From: Deltaproteobacteria bacterium
Lineage (GTDB): Bacteria; Bdellovibrionota_B; Oligoflexia; Oligoflexales; Bog-1112
NCBI GenBank assembly: GCA_016186945.1
Contig: JACPKR010000053.1
Coordinates: forward strand, 89,518 to 153,517
Length of the DNA: 64,000 nt
Direction of reading: 5' to 3'
Positions 25,419-33,161 of the stretch are shown one piece after another. Positions within the stretch are counted from its first letter, which is position 1, and each line of letters starts with the position of its first letter. The notes beneath the pieces were generated by a model. It ran no database searches and was not told the DNA's origin. It saw nothing but the letters and a program-made list of their open reading frames with translations. The position numbers and the translations under genes were made by a program.

Positions 25419-25478
25419 ACTGATCCTCTATGCTGAAAATTAGGGAACTTACTAAAACGGGCAAGTTAGAGTATCGGC

Positions 25479-26438
25479 TCAGGGGCTGAGTGTCAAGATA
25501 GGGTTGAGCGCTTCAAGTTCCTTGCGTGAAAAACTCTGTTTTTCGAAAGAGACGCTTCCAAACACCTCGTGGAGGATTTTCCAAGTATCGTTCTCTTTGC
25601 GCCAGTAAAGGATTTTACGCCCACGGCTGCGGAAACGCTTATCACCTTGAAAGTCCTGATTCATAAACACAACAGCATATTTAGGATGCGTGATGGTCCG
25701 TATTGCGGTCATTTCCAGATTCATATTTTTGTAGGAGTGGAATACTGATGTTTTGTACGCACGGTAGGCTTCTTTATTGCGTCCGTTGCTGGCAAAGTCT
25801 GGGGAGTATGCTTCCATGTAGCCTGCCAGATCACGCGTGGACCAATCCGCAATCCACTTTTCCGCCAGTTTATGGACAGTCTGCCTGTCTTCCTGACGGT
25901 TGACCGCTGTAGAGTCGTTGGTGATAACGACGATTCCCTGGTAAGGGCTGAGCCAGGATTTCAATTTTATGATTTCCGAATTGAAGAAGGCAACACAACC
26001 TTCCGTGACGTTTTCCTCCGCCATGCGCTGATCGTTACCTGCACCATGTATCCATATCCCGTGACCTGTTTTTTTCTCGAACTGGTCGAAGGGGTTAGGA
26101 AAGTTGAGTGGGATGGCTACAGTCCCATATTTTTCGCGTCGCAATTTTTCTTCCGGGATATGGGGAAGTGTGAAGTAGATTCCCTCGGGTGTCCTGTTGT
26201 CACCCTCACGTACTTTGTCACCTTTCTCTTTACCAATGGCGATTCTGAAATCCTTCAATAACAGCGGGTTTTCTGTAACGGGAGGGAGCGTTTGCAGGGA
26301 AGCTTCCAGCTTTACCTTATCAACAAGGAGCCAGATAAAATCTCCATCCGGCTCGGAGCTAGCGGTCTTAGCAACGGTGCTGGTTAATGCAAAGGCCCAA
26401 AAGCCGAAGAATACGCGCATCCACCCTTGCGTAATCAT
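25479..26438 (-). CDS. L,D-transpeptidase (YkuD) with C-terminal SnoaL-like domain
   Basis: Periplasmic cell-wall enzyme that cross-links peptidoglycan or attaches proteins to it. The ATG at 26438 overlaps the rluD stop (ATGA) and follows GAGGAGAG; an ATG 24 bases upstream is rejected. After a signal peptide, the YkuD domain shows REGDNRTPEGIYFTL, HGIWIHGAG and the catalytic TEGCVAFFN with its Cys. Residues about 190-300 (AEKWIADWSTRDLAGYMEAY, GRKILYWRKENDTWKILHEV) form an NTF2/SnoaL-like domain of the kind appended to ErfK-type transpeptidases. Confidence 0.87.
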   Translation of the reverse strand: MITQGWMRVFFGFWAFALTSTVAKTASSEPDGDFIWLLVDKVKLEASLQTLPPVTENPLLLKDFRIAIGKEKGDKVREGDNRTPEGIYFTLPHIPEEKLRREKYGTVAIPLNFPNPFDQFEKKTGHGIWIHGAGNDQRMAEENVTEGCVAFFNSEIIKLKSWLSPYQGIVVITNDSTAVNRQEDRQTVHKLAEKWIADWSTRDLAGYMEAYSPDFASNGRNKEAYRAYKTSVFHSYKNMNLEMTAIRTITHPKYAVVFMNQDFQGDKRFRSRGRKILYWRKENDTWKILHEVFGSVSFEKQSFSRKELEALNPILTLSP

Positions 26439-27484
26439 GAACTCTCCTCTTCTGCTTTCCATAGAACATCTCTGTAAGGTTCCAATGAATTCAGAAGTTC
26501 CCCAAGGTCTTTGGGCAGAGGAGCTTTGAATTCCATGTCTTCCAGGGTTCGCGGGTGACGAAAACCAAGACTTTTTGCATGAAGCATCTGCCTCGGCAAA
26601 TTCGACACTTGCTTGCGAAGTTCAGGAGCAAAGTGTAACGGAAATTCGTGGTAGCGATTGTAAAGTTGATCCCCTAGAACAGGACATTTTAAATCCTGAC
26701 TATGCACTCGAATCTGGTGGGTCCGACCCGTCTGTAAACTTATACTCGCCAGCGTTAAGCGGTTGCCGTAAGTTTTTTTCTTGGTAAACGTACTCACTGC
26801 ACGACGAAACTTCGAAGGCGCCTTCTCGATCGGCCTGCCGAACTTAGCCTCATAAGCTTCGGCTGTCAGAGATGCAAAGCGTTGCCGATGCAAAGGATCT
26901 CTAAACAGATAACTTTCATAGATGATTCTTGCGGCTTTCAGATAACCGTCCAACAATGCTAGGTACTCTCTCTTGATTTGTCGGGACGCAAATTGTTTAG
27001 CAAGTTTTAATTGTGTGCTCTCATTTTTAGCATAAACCATAACGCCTGTTGTGTCTTTATCCAAGCGATGAACGAGTCCAGGTCGGAAGCCAAGATCTTT
27101 CGACGCTTCCTTCCCCAGTTTATGAAGGATGCCCTCCACCAGTGTAGTCTGACGTTTACCTGCCCCGGGGTGGACTGAAACACCGGCAGGTTTGTCCACA
27201 ACGATGAGGTCTTCATCTTCGAATAAAATTGATAGATCCAAAGGTGACGGTTTCAAAACCAAGGAATCTGCTTCATCTTCCCAAACGACTTCCACCGAGT
27301 CTCCTGTTCGTAGAAGGTGGCTCCGCTTTACCGCGATTCCGTTGACGAGAATCTTACCTCGTTCTACGAGCCTCTGGATTTTTGCCCTGCTAGCATCGGG
27401 AAGATGGAGAGCGAGCCAGATATCCACTCGTACGGGAGCAGCGTCTTCAAAGTTCAGGCTTATGTGTTGTCCGGAGAAAGGCAT
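26435..27484 (-). CDS. rluD: RluD-type 23S rRNA pseudouridine synthase
   Basis: Cytoplasmic rRNA-modifying enzyme. The ATG at 27484 follows AGGGGA; the open frame extends to 27547 but that part is unconserved. An N-terminal S4 RNA-binding domain (RVDIWLALHLPDASRAKIQR, GKILVNG) precedes the synthase domain with the catalytic Asp in HRLDKDTTG, plus VHPGAG and LQTGRTHQIRVH. Length 349 residues fits the RluA/RluC/RluD family; RluD is the most likely member but exact uridine targets cannot be read from sequence. Its stop overlaps the L,D-transpeptidase start. Confidence 0.9.
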   Translation of the reverse strand: MPFSGQHISLNFEDAAPVRVDIWLALHLPDASRAKIQRLVERGKILVNGIAVKRSHLLRTGDSVEVVWEDEADSLVLKPSPLDLSILFEDEDLIVVDKPAGVSVHPGAGKRQTTLVEGILHKLGKEASKDLGFRPGLVHRLDKDTTGVMVYAKNESTQLKLAKQFASRQIKREYLALLDGYLKAARIIYESYLFRDPLHRQRFASLTAEAYEAKFGRPIEKAPSKFRRAVSTFTKKKTYGNRLTLASISLQTGRTHQIRVHSQDLKCPVLGDQLYNRYHEFPLHFAPELRKQVSNLPRQMLHAKSLGFRHPRTLEDMEFKAPLPKDLGELLNSLEPYRDVLWKAEEESS

Positions 27485-27545
27485 GGAAAAGTCCCCTATT
27501 TTTCGTATATTCGAGCAAGAATGGTGAGCAACACAGGAGGTTCCC

Positions 27546-28031
27546 ATGCGCCCTTTCCTACTGATACTCTCTTTTCTCTTTGTGCCGCTAACTTACGCAC
27601 TTTCTCGCCAGGAGGCGAGCATCATTAGCACCATGCTGGCAACGAATCGCGCACTTTGGGCGGCCGCCCGCGAGTTACCAGTCAACGCCCCCCTTCGACA
27701 ATCGGCGGATATCTTCGAACATTTATGCCAACAAACTCAAGGTCTTAGTCCGCAAGCGACTCGCTTGACCCAGGAGTTAAGAAGGATCGCACGTTCACAT
27801 TCGCAAGGTGAGAAGGCGACCGACATTTTCAGAACCGTCCGACGAGTTCTTTCCCAGCGGCTCGATCATGGCAAGGAACCGGAGAAAGTAGCAGCCAGCG
27901 AAATCGCATCAGCCTATAAGAAGATGGAGACCGATAGCCTTTCCTTTTTAGCGAACATAGCCTCGGAGGATAAAGGCTTAGCCAGTTTTCTGGAAACACG
28001 CCTGCGAGCAGCCCTGTCACGCGAAAATTAA
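27546..28031 (+). CDS. Small exported helical protein of unknown function
   Basis: A 161-residue protein with a signal peptide (residues 1-18, LLILSFLFVPLTYA) and an all-helical mature part rich in Ala, Arg and Gln (SQRLDHGKEPEKVAASEIAS). No Cys in the signal region other than one in the body, so not a lipoprotein. AGGAGG sits six bases before the ATG. It is divergent from rluD and 9 bases upstream of the GNAT gene, so the two are probably co-transcribed. Family not recognised. Confidence 0.75.
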   Translation: MRPFLLILSFLFVPLTYALSRQEASIISTMLATNRALWAAARELPVNAPLRQSADIFEHLCQQTQGLSPQATRLTQELRRIARSHSQGEKATDIFRTVRRVLSQRLDHGKEPEKVAASEIASAYKKMETDSLSFLANIASEDKGLASFLETRLRAALSREN

Positions 28032-28040
28032 GGAGTTTCC

Positions 28041-28673
28041 TTGCGAAAATATATCCTGGGCCTAGTTCTGGTCATCACTCTTTGCAGTCTTGTCGCCTAT
28101 TATTTTAGGGGGCCAAGCCTTCAATACGACTTCTATTCAAGCCTCGACAAGGAAATTTCCGACGGTGATTATCATACGGTCCTGGCGATCCACAGGGACT
28201 GTTTCGACGAGTCCAGGAAAAAAAACCTGGTCCGCTATTTCCAGAAATATGGTGGTGATGACCTCGCCACGGCCCAGGTTCGCTCCGAGTCTTTTCAAGC
28301 TAACTACAGCAAGGAGCAGCTCAAGTCCTTTCGCAATACCGTAAACGTATACGTAGTCAGGGAAAAGCAGGACATCATCGGCCTCTTCAACTGCCGGGAA
28401 GAAACCGAGCTGACAAACCACTCCATGATGGTCTTCAACGTCTGCCTGAAACCTAGTAAGAGACGTAAGGGACTAGGCCCCCTTATGATGAAAGAAGCGA
28501 TAGAAAAATGTCCCCAACCAGGGCAGGATTTTACCCTTCTTGTTTATAAAGATGACACCTATGTGGTCGACTTTTACAAGAAACTAAACTTCGAGATCAT
28601 CTCCGACCTCAAAGAGTGGGACGACCAGTTCCCGTATTTCAACAAGTATCTTATGATATACAGAGGCCCGTAA
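28041..28673 (+). CDS. GNAT-family acetyltransferase with N-terminal membrane anchor
   Basis: A 210-residue protein starting at a TTG preceded by AAGGAG. Residues about 5-22 form a membrane segment (ILGLVLVITLCSLVAYYF). The remainder is a GNAT fold: the acetyl-CoA site is MVFNVCLKPSKRRKGLGPLM, with the R/K-x-x-G-x-G loop, and VDFYKKLNFEI is the typical C-terminal helix-strand. Membrane-tethered GNATs are uncommon; the substrate is unknown. The stop TAA is formed by the first bases of repeat B copy 1. Confidence 0.75.
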   Translation: MRKYILGLVLVITLCSLVAYYFRGPSLQYDFYSSLDKEISDGDYHTVLAIHRDCFDESRKKNLVRYFQKYGGDDLATAQVRSESFQANYSKEQLKSFRNTVNVYVVREKQDIIGLFNCREETELTNHSMMVFNVCLKPSKRRKGLGPLMMKEAIEKCPQPGQDFTLLVYKDDTYVVDFYKKLNFEIISDLKEWDDQFPYFNKYLMIYRGP

Positions 28674-28813
28674 TGCGTAAGCCACCTGGGGCAAGGAGGT
28701 GGTTTGGAGGAAACTGCGCAGCTGGTTCCTCCAAGAAATCCGGGGGAGGCGACGCTTCACTCGCCCCCCCAAACCCCCCTCTCCCTATTTGCCCCAAGTG
28801 GCTTACCCATTAC
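28670..28813 (+). repeat. Repeat B copy 1 (full, MITE-like)
   Basis: An element of about 144 bases with inverted ends of about 25 bases beginning GTAATGCGTAAGCC and finishing with the complement. Inside are two strong hairpins, one on TTGGAGGAAACTGCGCAG with CTGGTTCCTCCAA and one on GGGGGAGGCGA with TCGCCCCCC. Copies recur at 44276, 45488, 50956 and 62540, and partial copies at 31062, 37281 and 57467. No coding function is needed to explain it; the hairpins could end transcription. Confidence 0.9.
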
Positions 28814-28944
28814 CCTAACTTGCTAAAATTGCTTCCCCTTTCATAAAAGATTTGCTATGAACGTCGGGATCCTGTTAGATCGCCGGGACTTAGGTCCTGG
28901 AATTCCTTTTTTTTAAACCTCCAATAAATTTGAGTGGTGAGAAA

Positions 28945-29643
28945 ATGAAAACAAAGCCAATCATTTGTCTACTTGATGAAGATGCTGAAGTTAAACAAGG
29001 ATGGGAGCTTGCACTCGGGCCTGATGCGCAACTCTGTTATTTCCCGGACCATCTGGAACTTTTCAACACAGCCGCCAGTCAGAAGGATCTCATTTCTTCC
29101 TTTTCCTGCATTATTGTCGGGCGTTACTTTAAACACATCAATCTTGATACCGTCTCCAGCAATGTGACTGAGATGCTAAAAGAGCATGGCGCCGGTCCGA
29201 TATTTCTCAACTGGCAAGGTTACGTTACAAAGGAAGAAGTGAACAGCAAGTTCGACGGCAAGTTGTTCCATCGTTACGGAGTCAAATGGCAGACCCTGCG
29301 GTTACGGATTCAGAAGTTCGAAAAGACTCTAAAACCAGCAATCGTCCCTGAATTAAAGAGAGAAAATTTCCCCGTCACCTTCTCAAAACCTGCCAGCAGT
29401 ATTTCACGACCCGACCGTTGTTTGCACATTCTTAAGACCATGGCTCATAACGCCCAAGGGCCGCATAAGGAAAAGATTGAATTCTACGCAAAAAAAGATC
29501 CGAAAACCGGAGTGAAACTCCTGGAAGCCATCTATGATCGTCTTCTTACCGATCGCGAACGTCCAGAAGACTGTCCAAGCCGCTACATCAACACTTCGCC
29601 CATTATAGCGAAACGCATACTTCAGAATGCACTCTACGGTTGA
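28945..29643 (+). CDS. Receiver-like (pseudo-receiver) protein
   Basis: A 232-residue cytoplasmic protein. The N-terminal 120 residues resemble a CheY-type receiver: acidic pocket LLDEDAEVKQGWELAL, then strands FSCIIVGRYF and GPIFLNWQGY. The expected phospho-acceptor Asp at the end of the third strand reads VGRYF, and the Lys position is not conserved, so phosphorylation is doubtful. The C-terminal part (HILKTMAHNAQGPHKEKIEF, DRLLTDRERPEDCPSRYI) is unknown. The ATG at 28945 follows GGTGAG. It overlaps the convergent folA gene by 10 bases. Confidence 0.55.
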   Translation: MKTKPIICLLDEDAEVKQGWELALGPDAQLCYFPDHLELFNTAASQKDLISSFSCIIVGRYFKHINLDTVSSNVTEMLKEHGAGPIFLNWQGYVTKEEVNSKFDGKLFHRYGVKWQTLRLRIQKFEKTLKPAIVPELKRENFPVTFSKPASSISRPDRCLHILKTMAHNAQGPHKEKIEFYAKKDPKTGVKLLEAIYDRLLTDRERPEDCPSRYINTSPIIAKRILQNALYG

Positions 29644-30131
29644 GACTTCCTTTCCCAAACTTCAAATTGCCAGGCAAGTTCTTGCCCTTCATCGGGGTGG
29701 TAGACCGACTGAGTTCGTTCCCACCCCTCCCATGACATTTCGGGAAAATAGGTATCAGCAGGCCCGTCGTAAAAAACCTTGCTGAGGTACATCTTGCTGC
29801 AATACGGGAGGCATGTTTCATAAACCTTGCCGCCTCCTGCTACAAAAAGCTCGCTCTCTTCTTGTTCCCGCGCTAAAGAAATGGCCTCTTCCCATGTTCC
29901 CACGACTTTACAATCGGGTGCTGCAAAGTCAGCGTTCCGACTGAGGACAAACATCTTCCTTCCTGGCAGGGCTTTTCCGATCGCCTCATACGTGGTCCGA
30001 CCCACAAGAAGGCAATGGCCCATCGTCAGTTTTTTGAAATTTCGCAAGTCCGACGGCAAATGCCAAGGCAACGAGCCTTCTCGTCCGATCTCCCCCTTCA
30101 ATCCAACGGCGGCGATGATCGAAATCTTCAA
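29634..30131 (-). CDS. folA: Dihydrofolate reductase
   Basis: Reduces dihydrofolate to tetrahydrofolate with NADPH. The chain is 165 residues, a normal length. Signatures: ISIIAAVGLKGEIGREG, SLPWHLPSDLRNFKKLT (substrate and catalytic loop with Asp), LLVGRTTYEAIGKALPGR and LFVAGGGKVYETCLPY (NADPH site). It follows thyA by 8 bases in a folate/thymidylate operon, sensible because ThyA produces dihydrofolate. Confidence 0.96.
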   Translation of the reverse strand: MKISIIAAVGLKGEIGREGSLPWHLPSDLRNFKKLTMGHCLLVGRTTYEAIGKALPGRKMFVLSRNADFAAPDCKVVGTWEEAISLAREQEESELFVAGGGKVYETCLPYCSKMYLSKVFYDGPADTYFPEMSWEGWERTQSVYHPDEGQELAWQFEVWERKSQP

Positions 30132-30139
30132 ATTTCCTC

Positions 30140-30934
30140 CTAAACTGCTACAGGTGCTTTAATATGAGGGTGCGGGTCATAATTCTCGAAATGAAAATCT
30201 TCAGTTCGGTATGAGAACAAGTCGTCTGGTCTTCGCAAGATCTTCAGAGTCGGCAAAGCCCTCGGCTCGCGCGCAAGCTGTAAATCGACTTGATCCCTGT
30301 GATTAGCATACAAATGAACGTCTCCCCCCGTCCATACGAAGGTTCCCACATCCAAATCACACTGCTGTGCAATCATATGCGTAAGAAGAGCATAAGACGC
30401 AATGTTGAACCCAACACCGATAAACAAGTCGCATGAGCGCTGATAAAGCTGGCAGGAAAGCTGCCCATTGGCGACATAGAACTGAAAAAGACAGTGACAT
30501 GGCGGCAAGGCCATTTTAGGTAAGTCTGACGGGTTCCAAGCGGATACAATGTGGCGTCGAGAGTTTGGATTCTCCCGTATGGATGTCACCACGTTAGCGA
30601 TCTGATCAATCATGCCTCCGTCAGGGGTGGGCCATGAGCGCCACTGATAACCGTAGATCGGGCCAAGATCGCCGTTTTTGTCCGCCCATGGGTCCCAGAT
30701 ATGGCAGCCGTGTTCTTGCAACCAACGCACATTCGTGCCGCCCCGCAGAAACCACAGCAGTTCGACAAGCACCGAGCGGACGTGGATTTTCTTCGTCGTC
30801 AGTAGAGGAAAGCCTCTCTGCAAATCGAAATGCATCTGCCTTCCGAACACGCTCAAAGTGCCCGTTCCCGTGCGATCCTCACGATAGACGCCATTGTTTT
30901 TAACTTCTTTCATTAGTTCAAGATATTGCTGCAT
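30140..30934 (-). CDS. thyA: Thymidylate synthase
   Basis: Methylates dUMP to dTMP using methylene-tetrahydrofolate. The 264-residue chain has the standard length. The catalytic Cys is in [14 protein letters not shown], and [21 protein letters not shown] is the dUMP-binding signature. N-terminal folate-site residues [15 protein letters not shown] are also intact. It is the first gene of the thyA-folA pair; the tRNA gene lies divergently 45 bases away. Confidence 0.97.
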   Translation of the reverse strand: MQQYLELMKEVKNNGVYREDRTGTGTLSVFGRQMHFDLQRGFPLLTTKKIHVRSVLVELLWFLRGGTNVRWLQEHGCHIWDPWADKNGDLGPIYGYQWRSWPTPDGGMIDQIANVVTSIRENPNSRRHIVSAWNPSDLPKMALPPCHCLFQFYVANGQLSCQLYQRSCDLFIGVGFNIASYALLTHMIAQQCDLDVGTFVWTGGDVHLYANHRDQVDLQLAREPRALPTLKILRRPDDLFSYRTEDFHFENYDPHPHIKAPVAV

Positions 30935-30979
30935 GACCGCTCCCTATGATATACCAATTGTCTTCTACTTATACCTTCC

Positions 30980-31055
30980 GGTCCCATCGATTAAGAGGAT
31001 AAATCACTCGTTTCCTAAATGAGAGCTCCAGGTTCAATCCCTGGTGGGACCGCCA
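30980..31055 (+). tRNA. tRNA-Arg (anticodon CCU)
   Basis: A complete cloverleaf can be drawn. Acceptor GGTCCCA pairs with TGGGACC (31045-31051); D arm GATT/AATC has a 9-base loop; anticodon stem CTCGT/ATGAG encloses loop TTCCTAA with anticodon CCT at 31014-31016; T arm CCAGG/CCTGG has loop TTCAATC. Discriminator G31052 is followed by an encoded CCA. It reads AGG codons. A repeat B fragment begins 6 bases after the CCA. Confidence 0.95.
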
Positions 31056-31061
31056 CCAAAA

Positions 31062-31142
31062 TCCTCCCCCGGATTTCTTGGAGGAACCAGCTGCGCAGTT
31101 TCCTCCAAACCACCTCCTTGCCCCGGTTGGCTTACGCTTTAC
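31062..31142 (-). repeat. Repeat B partial copy beside tRNA-Arg
   Basis: About 81 bases matching one end and the first hairpin of repeat B in reverse orientation, ending GGCTTACGCTTTAC. The second hairpin and other inverted end are missing. It sits just after the tRNA 3' end. Confidence 0.85.
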
Positions 31143-31188
31143 TCCCGCTGATGTTATGATTAAAAATAACAACAAAAAGGGTGAAACA

Positions 31189-31875
31189 TTGCGCTCGACG
31201 ATTTTCAAGCTATTGCTGCTATCAGAGGCATTGATCTTCGCAGGCCTCTTAAGGGGGCAGAACGAGGCCGTGCCCCCGCTTCAAAAAGAGGACATGGATG
31301 CGGAAGAAACACAGGCGCCTCCCGAGAAAGGCACGATGGAGAAGGGGGAGCGAGAACTTGCCTACACGCGCCCTCGCGTAACCCTCGGCTTACTGCCCTC
31401 GTACATCGTACTTTCTGGCGATCTTGAAAACTACGGGGGAAGTGTGCCGGCCTTTTCGTTAGCTTTCAAAAAGACAGGGTTTGGTGGTTGGGGTGAGACC
31501 TTCCCTGTCTACATGGGCGTGTTCGAGTCTGTATCCTTCTTCTCTGCAAGCAACGAAACATCCACCAGCAAAAAACAACTTGAAAGCGGCCATTTTCTCC
31601 TGGGACTTGAGTTCATGGGAACAAAGCCTCAGGTCGGCTTCGAGGTGGTGTTCAACTTCGGCCTGGGTTTATACATTGTCAATACGAAAGACACTCCGAC
31701 AGGAAGCACTGAGACAACAAAGGAAAACAAAACAAAAGCCGCCCCATTCTTCGGTCTTGGTGCTGGCTACAGAGTGATGGAACGCCTTTCTCTTAATTTC
31801 GCTACATCCATGCACGCCCCCAGTGCTGGCATGACTTACACGCAATGGCAGCTCGGTGCCTGGATTATCCTTTAG
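31189..31875 (+). CDS. Putative outer-membrane beta-barrel protein
   Basis: A 228-residue exported protein. The TTG at 31189 follows AGGGTGA and opens a signal peptide (STIFKLLLLSEALIFAGLL); upstream in-frame codons lie in repeat B and are rejected. After a Glu/Pro-rich linker the body shows alternating hydrophobic strands and glycines (VTLGLLPSYIVLSGDLENYG, VGFEVVFNFGLGLYIV, FGLGAGYRVMERLSLNFATS) and ends in an aromatic strand (QWQLGAWIIL), as in small outer-membrane barrels. It overlaps the convergent FadL-like gene by 4 bases. Function unknown. Confidence 0.65.
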   Translation: MRSTIFKLLLLSEALIFAGLLRGQNEAVPPLQKEDMDAEETQAPPEKGTMEKGERELAYTRPRVTLGLLPSYIVLSGDLENYGGSVPAFSLAFKKTGFGGWGETFPVYMGVFESVSFFSASNETSTSKKQLESGHFLLGLEFMGTKPQVGFEVVFNFGLGLYIVNTKDTPTGSTETTKENKTKAAPFFGLGAGYRVMERLSLNFATSMHAPSAGMTYTQWQLGAWIIL

Positions 31876-32978
31876 ACAGACAGAGAGAGTCTTGTGAAGA
31901 ACCTGACGTCGGGGCGATCCCCAACTTTTTTCCCCTGTTCTTCTCCGTAGGAACCTATATACAAGCGCACAAACTTTCCTCCGAAGAACACAGATGCGGT
32001 TGGGTAGCCCTGATTCAAACCAAGCGCCAAGCCGACTTTCTCAGCTAGGGAAAAGTCTAGACCCAAGTGCAGATTCTTAAAAGAATTCGTCTCATTGTTG
32101 GAAAGTAAGTCACGATAATCCCCATGAAACGTCAATTTGGTGCCATCCCATAGCCAAGCAAACGTAGCACCTAGATTTATAGTCTGTTTGATGGATTCTA
32201 ACGGTGGCCCGTCTTTTTCCGTCTTCGCGAATTGAGTTTCACCCACGTCATCGACAGTCAGAGCAAATTGTGTGCGGTAGCTCTCCCCCTGGAGTAACGG
32301 TGGTCTGTAGATGGAACCGACATCTAGCCCGTACCCTTTGCCTTTATTTCGGTAATTGTCGATGCTGAGTTCCTTGATTTCCTTAATGTCGGAAAGGTTC
32401 AAGCTTGCTGTCACCTGGGTCCTGTCGAGATACTTCAAGGTGCCCCCCACCCATACACCTTCGTAAACATCGTGAGCATAGCTTGTTATGAGACCGAGGT
32501 TTGTGAATGCTTTGAAGTCTACAGTCTCCAGACCACTGAATTCCAAATCCTTGAATGCGAACGCACGCGCGAACGCAGAGGTGACTATGCCAATCGCAAA
32601 ACGGTTGGCGATAATGCCAGAAAAGTTAGAAAAACCCACAAAAAGGGGGGTTTTGACAAGATCATCGACCAGAGAAACCTTCTCTGAATCTGAATCGTCC
32701 TGAACCTTCGCAATTACGGAAGAGATATTGCGGGAAACTTCGGGCATGGGGGAAAAGAGGACGAGACGTTCCCTATTTTCTTCCTCTTTGTTCGCCAGCA
32801 GGGCAGCTGGGTTGTAAAAAATGGCGTCGACATCTTCGCTTCCTGCCAATCCAGCATGCCCCCTTCCCAATGACGAGGCTCCTCGATAAACACTGAACGC
32901 ATCGGCAGCAAGACTAACGGAGGAAAAAATTGCAAAACAAAACAGACAAAGCACGCGAACGGCAAAGGTCCTTCGCAT
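31872..32978 (-). CDS. FadL/PorV-like outer-membrane protein
   Basis: A 368-residue outer-membrane barrel with a signal peptide (residues 1-25). The N-terminal SLGRGHAGLAGSEDVDAIFYNPAAL matches the conserved start of the FadL/OmpP1 and PorV-like families, where the protein allows hydrophobic compounds to cross or anchors exported proteins. Several amphipathic strands follow and the chain ends in an aromatic/hydrophobic strand (RFFTRLSLSV). The exact role cannot be told apart by reading. Repeat A copy 2 abuts the upstream side of its start. Confidence 0.75.
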   Translation of the reverse strand: MRRTFAVRVLCLFCFAIFSSVSLAADAFSVYRGASSLGRGHAGLAGSEDVDAIFYNPAALLANKEEENRERLVLFSPMPEVSRNISSVIAKVQDDSDSEKVSLVDDLVKTPLFVGFSNFSGIIANRFAIGIVTSAFARAFAFKDLEFSGLETVDFKAFTNLGLITSYAHDVYEGVWVGGTLKYLDRTQVTASLNLSDIKEIKELSIDNYRNKGKGYGLDVGSIYRPPLLQGESYRTQFALTVDDVGETQFAKTEKDGPPLESIKQTINLGATFAWLWDGTKLTFHGDYRDLLSNNETNSFKNLHLGLDFSLAEKVGLALGLNQGYPTASVFFGGKFVRLYIGSYGEEQGKKVGDRPDVRFFTRLSLSV

Positions 32979-32990
32979 AGGTCATCCTTG

Positions 32991-33161
32991 TATAGTGTTC
33001 AAGATAATCAATTTGGGGACAAACTTTTTGAAAAAAGTTATTTCCCCAAGCCCCTTTTTAAAAACTTCAGTATTTGAAGTTTTTTTTTGGGGGGAGGCGT
33101 GGAGGGGAACTTTTTTTCAAAAAAGGTCCTCTCCACAAATTCGTTTTCCTAAATACTATAG
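32991..33161 (+). repeat. Repeat A copy 2 (full)
   Basis: About 171 bases, inverted relative to copy 1, starting TATAGTGTTCAAGATAATCA and ending CAAATTCGTTTTCCTAAATACTATAG-like sequence. Its final bases provide the CTA TAG that ends the M23 peptidase gene. Confidence 0.88.

Noticed and set aside
26439-26462. Upstream ATG for the L,D-transpeptidase gene
   Set aside because: The first eight codons contain the ribosome site of the ATG at 26438, and they overlap rluD coding sequence.
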